Shown piece by piece: positions 30,634 through 39,386 of a stretch of DNA of 64,000 bases (its first letter is position 1; each line of letters starts with the position of its first letter). The DNA comes from Symsagittifera roscoffensis. Its lineage: Eukaryota; Xenacoelomorpha; Acoela; Convolutidae. The DNA lies in NCBI RefSeq assembly GCF_963678635.1, contig NC_087069.1, forward strand, positions 35,693,959 to 35,757,958, written 5' to 3'. The translations under genes were made by a program, and so were the position numbers. The notes under the pieces were generated by a model that worked only from the letters and a program-made list of their open reading frames with translations, was not told the DNA's origin and searched no databases.

Positions 30634-31080
30634 GACAATGTGCCAGATCTTGAACATTCCGATGGAAGTGAAAACGATATGGGCCAGAAAAAGACTGATG
30701 CCATGGTTTAGAGCCAACATGACTGCATGGTTGTACGAACCTAGAAACATATGTCGAAGCACAGCAGAGTTTACAGTGGATATCAGCTGGACATCGGAGC
30801 AGGAGCTTTTAAACGAGCTTTTGTAACCCATCGGAATGCAGTGAACACCGCCGTGAAGAGAACTTCTAAAACAAGTGAATGTGACAGAAGGGAAAAAGAA
30901 GAGATGTTGAAGGAGAAAAACGTGTCGTTGTGCCTCCACAACAGCTTCTGCCGAAACAGAGAATCTAACGTTGATCCTCTACCTTGTTGTAAACAAAAGT
31001 GTAGAAGAGCAGAAGTGTTGGAAGACTGCTTCCAACAGCGTCAAAATAGCTACCGACGTATTGCAAGACACAGAGACTGA
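30470..31080 (+). pseudogene. Family B ORF2: C-terminal pieces
   Basis: The last coding traces are 30470-30826 (MGLPDSSQPITIVVVGVMMA, IRWLEAHVKENKRQETPTRE, FETMCQILNIPMEVKTIWAR) and, in another frame, 30751-31080 (a basic, cysteine-rich tail). The first has a hydrophobic strand then helices and looks like real protein. The second may be only an out-of-frame shadow. A stop at 30824 is the most likely end of ORF2. If so, ORF2 spans roughly 22389-30826. Confidence 0.35.
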
Positions 31081-31922
31081 AAGTGCGGAGTCAATGTCGC
31101 AGGAGAAGGAGATGAAGCATTGACAAATGGCCGAAAAACAAGATGCAAAAAGAAAGAAAATTAGAAGAATTTTGAAGTTTTAGAACTTCTAAACGACGAA
31201 CGAAGAAGAAAACAAAGAAGCGACGATGTTAAAACTAGGAATTGTTTTTATTCAAATGAGAAATAAAGCAGCCAAGTTTGCAATTGAAACTGAAAAGAAA
31301 ACATTTACTTGAGTTTTGAAGATTAAAGAATTTGTTGCATTTATAAATTTGCATTTTGATTTCAGTTAGTGGCTTTGGAGACACTTGCTATTTATTTGGA
31401 AAAGCTTAAGTGGAGAATATAATAATGATTGTTTTTAATCAACTAGGTCAACTGATCACTTTGTGGTGACATGAAAGGCTTGGGTAATATCTTGAAGAGG
31501 GAGATTATTTCATTGTTCTTTCTACCCACAGAGTTCCTTAGTTTTATCATTCATGACCAATAACAACTAAATTTCCGAAGGGAGGAAGCATAGTAGGATA
31601 ATTTTAGTTTGTGAGTTGGCAGGACTGTCCTGCGTTCCTACACTTTTTAAACCTAGGAGAGAAAGTTTTAAATCGGGGCATAGACGTTGTAAGTCTAAAA
31701 ATATGTTTTATGTTAAGTCATATCCTTGAAAGTACAGATTAGTGAACGAATTGGGAAGGCTATAATGATGTAGTATGGCGCCATGTTTATTCTGCAGTGA
31801 GTCGATGTGACGTGGATAAAAGTGATTTCGTGCACTTCGTAAATTCTGTTCGATGACACTGTACCATTTTGATGAAGACTGCGAGACTCAATGAGGACAT
31901 TGCCCGGGCTAACCGGGGAGTA
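31081..31922 (+). other. 3' non-coding region of family B with a short purine run before LTR 2
   Basis: No gene is seen. The sequence is AT-rich, with an AATAAA-type word near 31261-31266 and a purine stretch CCGAAGGGAGGAAG at about 31576-31589. Directly before LTR 2 there is CCGGGGAG (31913-31920) followed by TA, a possible short polypurine tract for plus-strand priming. It is weaker than a textbook tract. Confidence 0.45.
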
Positions 31923-32082
31923 TGTGACATTTGCCCAGAATGGACAAAAATCAATTTCGATTCATAGCCGCTGAACTGGAAGATTAACTGTTTTAGCAGA
32001 TTAGCGACGTTATTTAAGCGATTAGACGAATCGTGAAGGTCAGAAGATTCTGGAATTTTTTAATTTTTAAAAATTCGAATGA

Positions 32083-32090
32083 TGACGTCA
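32083..32090. promoter_or_regulatory. CRE/ATF-type palindrome in LTR 2
   Basis: TGACGTCA is the consensus cAMP-response element bound by CREB/ATF bZIP factors. LTR 1 carries TGATGTCA at the aligned position (8953-8960), one base off. It sits about 160 bases from the LTR start, in the part expected to be U3. Confidence 0.45.
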
Positions 32091-32539
32091 CACTTCTGAG
32101 AAACGTTGAAATGGCCATTTTTGGAAAAAACAAAAAGAAAACACAACAACAGTAGTTACGATAGAATTAACTACGAGAAAATAACGAGATACAACTGGGA
32201 ATTATCAGAGACAGCTCCGGGTTGTAACGATTGTGTCGCTACAATCGTAACAGAGCAATTCACGCAAGCGGTGAAGGGTGTTGCGACAGTGTGTGTCCAG
32301 CCTTCTGGAAAGAGATAAGAATTTTCTGGAAGAGTTGAATTTAATTAACATCCAGACTCATTTTCAGATAACGAGAAGCTAGGATTTGAGGGAACGGTTT
32401 GATTCAACTTCGATGGAGATGCTGATTTTTATCTACTGAACAAAAACAATCGTAATATAGTAAATATTAGTAGCCCTGTTTTTAGGAGTGACCTCGTGGT
32501 CTGGGGATACTGAGACCCAGCCATGAGCTCACTTTTCTT

Positions 32540-32548
32540 GCATATAAG
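32540..32548 (+). promoter_or_regulatory. TATA-like motif in LTR 2
   Basis: GCATATAAG lies about 450 bases downstream of the CRE-like site and is conserved in LTR 1 as GCATATAAT (9472-9480). It follows a conserved block with inverted GGTCT and AGACC words. It is a plausible core promoter, but the transcription start is unknown. Confidence 0.35.
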
Positions 32549-32774
32549 TAAGTTAATTTGAGTGTTTTGATCGAAGCCGAAAGCAGTAACGTTTTTGTCG
32601 ACCCGATGTAAGAAAGACCACCTAAAGAACAGGCTTTGGCAGAGACGGTGAAAAGCATGTAGAGGTGTGTTTAGACGCTAGCCAGTCATTTTAGAACGTA
32701 GCTTTATTTTCCGTCGATATGTACTTCCGGGCGAATAGTACATAGTTGTTTTTTTGGCGCTCCTGGGTGGTATT

Positions 32775-33057
32775 GTTGAGCAGCTGCAGAGGTGATCAGC
32801 AAAGTGAAAAAAGACTTGGTGACCAAAGAAATCGAGCAACGGCTGAAACAGGAAATAGAAAATAAGAGATTGAATGAAATACTCTTTCTGACAAGACCAG
32901 AACCAGAGATCGGAGAGAACTCAATGAGAAGGAGGAGCAATTGCAACACCTTGAAAATGGTGACTGGAAAACCAATTGGCATCACAATAATTGGGGCAAG
33001 AATCATGTCAATAAGCACAGTGGGCAGCCACGAAGTGACAAAAAAACTTGAGTGAAC
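32775..33057 (+). pseudogene. Gypsy family A copy 3: truncated gag-protease linker
   Basis: The sequence enters family A in the charged helix (VKKDLVTKEIEQRLKQEIEN), equivalent to 8343 in copy A2, directly after LTR 2. Gag capsid and nucleocapsid are missing. At about 33055 the frame stops and the sequence jumps to protease, leaving out about 0.38 kb present in A1 (1135-1520). The copy is therefore deleted on both sides of this short fragment. Confidence 0.65.
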
Positions 33058-33471
33058 ACGTACTGGACACACGCGGGAAAAAGACTCAACTGCGTAGGTT
33101 GTTGGACACAGGAGCAGTCATGAGTGTCATAGCAACTAAAACATGGAAAAATAGGATTCGACAAAGTTGACTTGATAGAATCAAGAATACGGCTGTCAGC
33201 GGCAAATAAAGGGGCGCTGCGGGTTCTAGGTAGGACACCGATAATAGCACTAAGTCTGGGGGAACGTAATTTGTGGATGAGCTTTCTGGTGTTGGAGAAT
33301 CTAGATGAGTCTGATCAATTCATTTTAGGCAGAGATTTCGTCAAGAATTTCGATGTAAAAATTGATCTAAACAACGCGATGTTCAGGGTTCGGAGCCCGG
33401 GAAAGAAGTACGTAATTAAACTTGTAAATTTGATAATGGTGAATGAAAAAAAAACGCTCCAGTTTTCTTGA
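33058..33471 (+). pseudogene. Gypsy family A copy 3: protease
   Basis: The retropepsin-like domain begins LDTRGKKTQLRRLLDTGAVM, with the catalytic Asp codon at about 33105. A frame change near 33160 moves reading to 33172-33471, where RLSAANKGALRVLGRTPIIA, NLWMSFLVLENLDESDQFIL and RDFVKNFDVKIDLNNAMFRV complete the fold. The second part is the best-preserved protease C-half in the window. Family B equivalents are at 15.93-16.24 kb. The active-site motif is intact, and the frame change is the main lesion. Confidence 0.85.
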
Positions 33472-34020
33472 GTTGGAGAGCAAGGCTGAAACGGATGAGG
33501 CGGCAATAGTAAGTTTATGGATGAAAAAGTATAATGAACTAAGTGACAATAAACAAGCATGCATAATGCCGAATCGGAATAGTCAAAGTGCTGCTATTTT
33601 AGGAAGATCCTTCTCGATAACCAAGAGTGGCCTCTGCGTCAGTGTCTTGTTGAATACTCTTGATGTACCAATCACAATCCAGAGGGACAGGAAGCTGGGA
33701 TACGCACTATCCGTGAAAACTAGAAATGAAATGACTGATAATGTGAAAGAAAATGAAGTACTGGATTGCCCGAATCATTGGGTTAAGACTTGTATGTTGA
33801 GAACATTGAAAAAAAATCATCAAGTTTTGTGAAATCGCTTAAGTCAGAGACAGACGATGGACTTTCGAGCTGTTCGAATTTTCCGGAAAGACCCACACTA
33901 GAGGAAATAGAGATGGATAAACCGGTATTACCACAAATAGAGCACTTGAGGGGTAAGGTAACGGACGAATAGCTCGAAGCCATCAAGGATGTGCTAGATC
34001 GGAATCAGGACGTTTTTTCG
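33443..34020 (+). pseudogene. Gypsy family A copy 3: protease-RT connector
   Basis: Open 33443-33832, then a further piece at 33790-33972. Conserved blocks are AIVSLWMKKYNELSDNKQAC, NSQSAAILGRSFSITKSGLC and TIQRDRKLGYALSV, then SETDDGLSSCSNFPERPT and KPVLPQIEHLRGKVTDE. It is nearly the same as A1 (1900-2430), confirming one family. An A-run at 33449-33457 and another at 33809-33816 coincide with the frame breaks. A stop at 33970 precedes the RT. Confidence 0.75.
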
Positions 34021-34837
34021 AAACATTAAGCAGACGTTGGATGCTGTAATTTTGTTGAACATGAAATAGAGCTTGAGGAGTCGGCGGTACCACATAGGGA
34101 GGGAGCGAGGCGTATGACCCCTAACAAATCGGATGCATGCAGAAAAGAGATAGAGACCCTACTAGAGTATGGTATGATAGAACCATCCAAATTACCGTGG
34201 CGGTGTGGAGTAGTGATGGCTAAGAAGAAAGGAGACCAACTAAGGTTTTGTTGTGACTTTTGGTATCTGAACTCTGTCACGGTGAAGGATGCCTATCCCA
34301 TACCTAGAGCCTCTCGAAACTAGGAGATGCAAAATTTTTTACAACTCTTGATATAGGGTCGGCTTTTTGTCAAGCACCACTGAGGAAACAGGACATGGAC
34401 AAGAAAGGAAGAGGATGCCCTTTGGCCTATGCAATGCTACAACCACGTTCCAGCGATTGATGGCACATGCACTGACGAGTGTAACGAAGAAATATGGCAA
34501 TTTGGTAATGTGTTACGTGGATGACGTGGTGATAGCGACACCTACTTTAGAGGATCACGTCAAACGACTAGACGAGGTTTTCGCTTGCTTGAAAAGAGCT
34601 GGACTAAAATGCAAGCCATCGAAGTGTGAGACTTTCAAGGATTCCATCAAATACCTGGGGAGGATGGTGGACAAACATGGCATCAGACCAGACCCAGTCG
34701 CAGTAGAGACGGTGCTGACTTGGAAATCACCAAAAACGGAGCATCAGCTAAAGAGCTTCCTGGGTTTTGCGAACTATTACAGGGAGTTCATCAAGGGCTA
34801 TGCGAACAAAACATATCCAATGCAACAACTCATTTGA
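34021..34837 (+). pseudogene. Gypsy family A copy 3: reverse transcriptase with intact YVDD
   Basis: Fingers (CRKEIETLLEYGMIEPSKLP, GDQLRFCCDFWYLNSVTVKD) lie at 34114-34310. A frame change and small deletions around 34300-34400 damage the palm entry. 34367-34837 then carries RMPFGLCNATTTFQRLMAHA, the catalytic YVDD (34514-34525), LKCKPSKCETFKDSIKYLGR and PKTEHQLKSFLGFANYYREF. The frame ends at TGA near 34836. Unlike family B the catalytic box is complete. The enzyme is nonetheless split into two frames. Confidence 0.9.
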
Positions 34838-36004
34838 GGCACAAGGGCAAGAAATTAACGTGAAATAACGCGGCAGAGGAGTCATTTCAGAGAATAAAGC
34901 GAGCTGTGCAAAGCACCTGTGCTAGGAATGCCCACGGAAAAGCGAATGTAAGTGCTGGATACGGATGCATTGGTGGTAGCGACCTCTGGAATACTTCATC
35001 AAGAACAGGAGTAGAACGGAAAGACAGTCTTGAGACCGATAGCTTACGGGAGCAATGTCTTGAGTGATACAGAAATGAAATACAGGGCACCCAAAGCGGA
35101 AATGTTTGCGGCAGTCACTTTTGTAGAAAATTACAGGGCATACCTGGGTAGCGAACCATTCAAGTTACGGGTCGACAACAGAGCACTAAGTTGGTTGAAA
35201 ACGTACTCAATGGACCAAAGCTACATTGGGGGACGGATAGTGCGCTTGGATAGTTATGACATGATTATTGAACTCAGAACAAGGAACAATTATCAAAATG
35301 CCGACAGCTTCAGCAAAAAGACGGAATTCTACGAGAGACAGGAGCAAAGGGAGGCGGACAGGCCGGAAATCAAAGATGGTTTCTCATTTTTGGACAAGGA
35401 GACGTATGACAGTTTTTCACTTACGAGGTGGATTGACAAGTCAGGGAAACCAGTAGGGGACCATCCCGAGCTACCAGCTGAACATGAGGCGAACGAAATT
35501 CTCAAGACAAATCCAGGGATGCCAATGGAAATGATGCTGAAGTCGAAGATAGTGAGTGAAACACTTAAAGCAAAAAACTACAACCTCGATGATGTGGAGA
35601 CAGGAAGGTTGAAGATAGGAGAAGATTTGAGGAGACTACTCGAGAAACTAGCAGACGAAAAACATGTAGTCTGGAATGATGACAAAGACAATCTGGAAGT
35701 CACTCTATTGAAAAGAGGGGAAGCAGCTCATGGCGAGAACTCATTGACAGGCGAGCAACCTGACGACAAAGAAATTGTGCGAACATTGGTCGAGTTAATC
35801 TCGGAGGACATACAAAGACGGAGTACGTTTCGGAAGAAGAAAGTGTCATTCAAGGAGGAAGCCGAACACCTCGGACTAGATCAAGAGTTCGGGAAGTGGC
35901 CGAAAATAGAAGGAGACTGTGAGGAAGAGAACTTGTCCGTGGAGTCGGAAGAATGGGAGGATGACTCAGAAAGAGTATTGATGACCAAGACAAACTTTGC
36001 ATGA
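34838..36004 (+). pseudogene. Gypsy family A copy 3: RNase H and acidic linker
   Basis: 34838-35029 is decayed (the first RNase H motif around 34950-34970 reads LDTDA-like). From 35030 a 324-codon open frame follows, starting RPIAYGSNVLSDTEMKYRAP. It contains KLRVDNRALSWLKTYSMDQS and NYQNADSFSKK, with the closing catalytic Asp kept, so this end is better preserved than in family B. From about residue 150 it continues as the acidic linker typical of these elements (AEHEANEILKTNPGMPMEMM, RRLLEKLADEKHVVWNDD) with SLTGEQ and NLSVES motifs. The frame ends at TGA 36002. Confidence 0.85.
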
Positions 36005-36258
36005 TATTAGCAGAAGAGAAAATGAGGCAACACGACAGAGAATTACAAACTGACCCTTCCTCAGGGACGCGCAACCTAGAGCAACAGGATGCGTACGGCG
36101 GAGAAGAGCTTGAGAAAATAGCGGTGTCAAGGAAACCGTTCATGGAGCTAGCGTGCAATATAAATGTCAGGACGATCCAGAAATCGGATCATCACAAATA
36201 GGTCTTGAGAAGGATAGTTTGCGTTAAGCTAAAATACGACATCCGCACTCCCTGAGAA
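36005..36258 (+). pseudogene. Gypsy family A copy 3: linker remnant before integrase
   Basis: An 66-codon piece (36001-36201) reads LAEEKMRQHDRELQTDPSSG and GEELEKIAVSRKPFMELA. It is the counterpart of 19073-19297 in family B (DDLETIAVSKRSISLL), so it belongs to the same polyprotein. A stop at 36199 and about 50 unreadable bases separate it from the integrase frame. Confidence 0.5.
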
Positions 36259-37353
36259 TTGAATGGTCAAATGATTGCATTGAAGGAGCACGTCAAAATG
36301 AGATTTGGACTGTCTGATCTGATACGAGCCCAGAAGAATGACAAGATGACGAGCAACCTCTCCAAAAGGATCCGGACGGGAGTCACGGAGAAAGGAGACC
36401 TGGAGCAGGATAGTTACAAGATCTTGAGCCAGTTCTACAAAGAAAAAAGGGACTTACTCTATCACACAGCTTATGGTGTGGTAGCCTGTAGGAGGAAAGA
36501 TGAGGAGAAGATTTTACACAGGCATAGTCTCGTCATACTACCACAGGTATACCAGACGGAAGTGTTGTTCAGATCGCACGACCAGATGGGACATCAGGGG
36601 ATAGACAAGATACAGCAAAGAATACTATACAGAAATGATTGGCCAGGGTTGAGAAAGTCTTGCGAAAGGTGGGTGAACGCATGTTTGTCGTGTTTGCAAG
36701 TGAAAGACCCTAGAGAATTGAAATTCCCACCAAAGTCCGTGGAAAGCCAGGACTTTAACGAGCTCGTGCAGATAGATCATCAGAAGATCTGCATGATTGA
36801 CTCGGGATACAATCAGATACTGGTAATTATAGACCACTTTACGAAACTGGAAGAAGCGGTACCATGTCAGACGGTCTCAGCGGAAAAGACTTGTGATCAT
36901 TTGACGACGCATTGGATATCACGATATGGTTGTCCGATGACATTCCAATCGGTCAATTGTAAAGCCTTCCTGGGGGACCTGACAAAAGAACTGATGAGGA
37001 GACCCCACTTTGCTCAAGCGCATTCAACAACTTACCATCCTCAAACGAACGGATTAGTGGAGAGGAAGAGCAGAACACTGGTGAACATGCTCAAGATATA
37101 TAGCTCGAGAAACATGACAGATTGGGATAAATATCTCCCGCAAGTGGTAGGAGCGTACAATAGCACGCAGCACTCAACAACAGGGATTGGCCCTTTCATG
37201 GTATCAACTGGCAGGGAGAGAGCAAATCCCCTGACGTTCTTCTATCCAGAATACGAAGGGAAAAAGACGTCGCCTCAGTCGTATGTGAAGGAAGCGGTCA
37301 GGAGACAACATGAATTGAACGAACTCTGTAGGAGAAACACGGCGCAGGCATAA
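36259..37353 (+). pseudogene. Gypsy family A copy 3: integrase, open frame but second catalytic Asp lost
   Basis: This is the longest intact reading frame of the window, 364 codons. An N-terminal helical region (MTSNLSKRIRTGVTEKGDLE) leads to an HHCC zinc domain (SHDQMGHQGIDK then CLSCLQVKDP). The rve core has Asp at 36775 (QIDHQKI) and Glu at 37060 (NGLVER). The position of the second Asp (36952) is Val, in FQSVNC where family B has FQSDNR. Spacing to Glu is otherwise the normal 35 residues. The conserved QVVGAYNSTQHSTTGIGP and FFYPEYEGKKTSPQSY follow. A DDE enzyme without this residue should not join DNA, so the frame is open but the product would be inactive. Confidence 0.9.
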
Positions 37354-38088
37354 ATGAGACAGTGGAAGAAGTACAATGAAAAAATACTTCAGGCAAACCC
37401 TATGCTGTGGGACAATACGTCTGTGTAATCCAGAATATCATACCTCCAAAAAGGTTTAAAAAGTTACTGAAGAAAAGGAGAGGACCGTTTATGATAACGG
37501 AGGTACACCAGCAGGGCCTGTTCTAATGCTTGAGTAAAGGTTGTGCGGCGTAATACGAAAATCTGAAACCTCACGTCCCTTCTCCGGAAGTCTGGCGTGT
37601 ACCACATAACATGGAAGGACTCAAGTATCTACTGGTGGAGCCAGCCTGTGAGGTGAACGAGAAAGGCACCAGAGAGAAGAATGATGGCACTGAGGACGTG
37701 AGCATGGATGATGCCGAGAAAATAGAGGTAGATTCGGACGGAGGATTTTTCGCGGAGGAAGATTGGAATGATCCGGGGCAGAACAAGGTACCAAAGTGGA
37801 CATAACCAGACTTGCCGATGACCACAGGGACAAGAAAAAGCGATCGCAAACGGACAGGCATGAGGTACAACAGGTATGGTGACGACTTCTTGATTGACAA
37901 GATACAACCCAAGGAGATAAACGAGTAGCTGGTGAACGTGGGCGAGCTGGTAGCCGATAAAGAAAGGCAGATCATCAATGAAAGTGAGCATGCCTTGCAA
38001 GAGGACTACTCCGTACCAGAACGAGAAGTAGACCTGGTCAAAGCGAGATAGAAAGAAGGGAAATACAAACCTGAGGATACTGAAATGG
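37354..38088 (+). pseudogene. Gypsy family A copy 3: integrase C-terminal and acidic tail, decayed
   Basis: Counterpart of 20460-21430 in family B. Readable fragments in changing frames include a beta-domain trace (about 37440-37560) and the acidic tail 37611-37805 (CEVNEKGTREKNDGTEDVSM, GGFFAEEDWNDPGQNKVPK). Stops are frequent. Minus-strand open frames over the same interval have no domain. The tail is one of the faster-evolving parts of this polyprotein. Confidence 0.6.
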
Positions 38089-38886
38089 ATGCATAACCTT
38101 GAGACTGACGAGAAGGAAGCGCAGAATATCCAGCAATTTGACATATCAGCAATGAAAAATGTGAAGACAAGAACTTCACTATTTGGTTGGACAGACACTG
38201 ACCGGCCACTGGAAATGGCACCGGATAACTTGAACCCAGCACCATCGGCGGGGATGTCGATAAATTTTTTTGTCCGGGGAGTGGAGGTAGGAGTTACCCA
38301 CACCAAAAACTTGATGATAAAGCAGCTCAGGGATGTGACAGAGACTAACGGGTTGGAACTGGATCAGGAGGAAGCTGAGCCTGCCATAGAAAAAAATTTC
38401 AAGACAGAAATCGAGATACCGAATGAATATTCAGAGAACATCCTTATCATAGACAGCGACTTCATTTTGTCAGATAGGACTAGTGCGATCTGCATAACAG
38501 CGGACATGAGCTTCAACACGAGACTGGAAGCAGACTTCAAAAGAGAAGATCAGAACGTAGAGTTTTCATGTAGGCAGAGACCGGGGTTGGGAGGAATGGC
38601 TGCGCTTGGCCCTTCAGTTTCACAAGTTCCTGTTAAATACTTGTGTTTTTTGGTGACGAGAGTCAATGAAAGGAACACGATAGAGCCCGAGCATAAGATG
38701 TTGGCACTTACGAGGCTGAGGGACTTCATGGTCGAAAGAGGGATACGAGAGGTCTCAATGGCAGTGTACAATCCAAACAGGGGTAAGTTGAGCCCTAGGG
38801 AATTATACGCCATCCTGCACGTGGTCTTTGCAGAAACGGAGATAATGGTGCACCTACACAAGAAGTACCAATTGGGTATCGCCTGA
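38089..38886 (+). CDS. Macro-domain-like (TARG1/OARD1-type) module at the Pol C-terminus, family A
   Basis: Open for 265 codons to TGA 38884. Residues 1-110 are a polar lead-in. Residues about 115-262 are the homologue of 21424-21990: ENILIIDSDFILSD, AICITADMSFNTRLEADFKR, GGMAAL, YLCFLVTRVNERNTIEPEHK, LTRLRDFMVERGIREVSMAV, NPNRGKLSPRELYAILHVVF and a closing strand. The pattern, including a strand-helix with GIREVSM-type text and the loop after it, resembles TARG1-type macro domains. The loop aspartate used by TARG1 is not present. Two diverged families keep the module open, which points to past selection. An ADP-ribose or nucleotide-binding role is inferred only from this resemblance. Confidence 0.5.
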   Translation: MHNLETDEKEAQNIQQFDISAMKNVKTRTSLFGWTDTDRPLEMAPDNLNPAPSAGMSINFFVRGVEVGVTHTKNLMIKQLRDVTETNGLELDQEEAEPAIEKNFKTEIEIPNEYSENILIIDSDFILSDRTSAICITADMSFNTRLEADFKREDQNVEFSCRQRPGLGGMAALGPSVSQVPVKYLCFLVTRVNERNTIEPEHKMLALTRLRDFMVERGIREVSMAVYNPNRGKLSPRELYAILHVVFAETEIMVHLHKKYQLGIA

Positions 38887-39386
38887 GCTTGGAATGGACA
38901 TGAAAATCTTGAGTTAGGAGGCACAGGGTTCTTGAGCTAGGTAAGAGGAGGCACGAGATGGGTTTTAATGAAATTGGCATGACAATTAAATTCTAAAGAA
39001 CTAATGGTGCTAAAACATGAACTAAGTCTGCATGCTTTTAAACGTCCAATTGATTTTTTTTATAGGATAATGTTGTTAGGATAAAGTTTAAAAGGTAGTA
39101 GGGGGGAGGTTTAGGCTAGGCATGAGCGTTAAACATCTTGGTGTAAAAATGTTTTCTATTTTCAGATTGATTCGTGAATTGAAGTGACAATCAAGCTACA
39201 CTTGCTCGAATAAAACAGGAAAGGTTTCGAACGTTTCTTCCCTAGGAGTTCTAAAGGAAACAATTTTGCGAGTTTAACTGGGAAGGCATTTCTTGAGTTG
39301 TTTGGGAAAGGTATTTCTTGAGTTGGTATGTGAAAGATTTTTTTTTGAGTTTGTTGATACGTGAGATCGCTTGGGAAGAAGCAACG
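38887..39386 (+). other. Spacer between pol and ORF2, family A
   Basis: No gene is seen. It contains GGTAGTAGGGGGGAGG (39093-39108), identical to 2726-2741, and AT-rich sequence. Short repeated phrases (GGGAAGGCATTTCTTGAGTT and GGAAAGGTATTTCTTGAGTT) lie at about 39280 and 39305. ORF2 probably starts at ATG 39387. Confidence 0.45.

Larger units (their letters stand above)
8795..32774 (+). mobile_element. Candidate giant (about 24 kb) Ty3/Gypsy LTR element, family B
   Basis: Two direct LTR-like repeats (8795-9706 and 31923-32774), both starting TGTGACATT, bracket a coherent set of plus-strand remnants. In order these are a 2.9-kb leader, gag, protease, RT, RNase H, integrase, a Pol C-terminal macro-like module, a 0.4-kb spacer and an 8.7-kb second coding unit. 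A short purine run (CCGGGGAG) lies just before the second LTR. All coding parts are broken. The alternative is that the two LTRs belong to the flanking family A fragments, since each also abuts truncated family A gag. No clear target-site duplication is visible and the LTR ends do not finish in CA. I favour the single-element reading because every internal part keeps order and orientation. Confidence 0.6.
31923..32774 (+). repeat. LTR-like repeat 2
   Basis: Direct repeat of 8795-9706, starting TGTGACATTT. It keeps a perfect TGACGTCA at 32083-32090 and CATATAAG at 32541-32548, and ends in the shared TGGCGCTCCTGGGTGGTATT. Right after this (32775) family A gag sequence begins in mid-gene. It can therefore be read as the 3' LTR of the large family B element or as the 5' LTR of family A copy 3 with its leader deleted. 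Compared with LTR 1 it lacks the 90-base segment at 9170-9260 and has a short extra stretch near 32270-32300. Confidence 0.75.

Noticed and set aside
37629-38306. A 225-codon minus-strand ORF
   Set aside because: It overlaps the plus-strand integrase tail and macro-like lead-in, is hydrophobic and low-complexity, and has no counterpart in family B.
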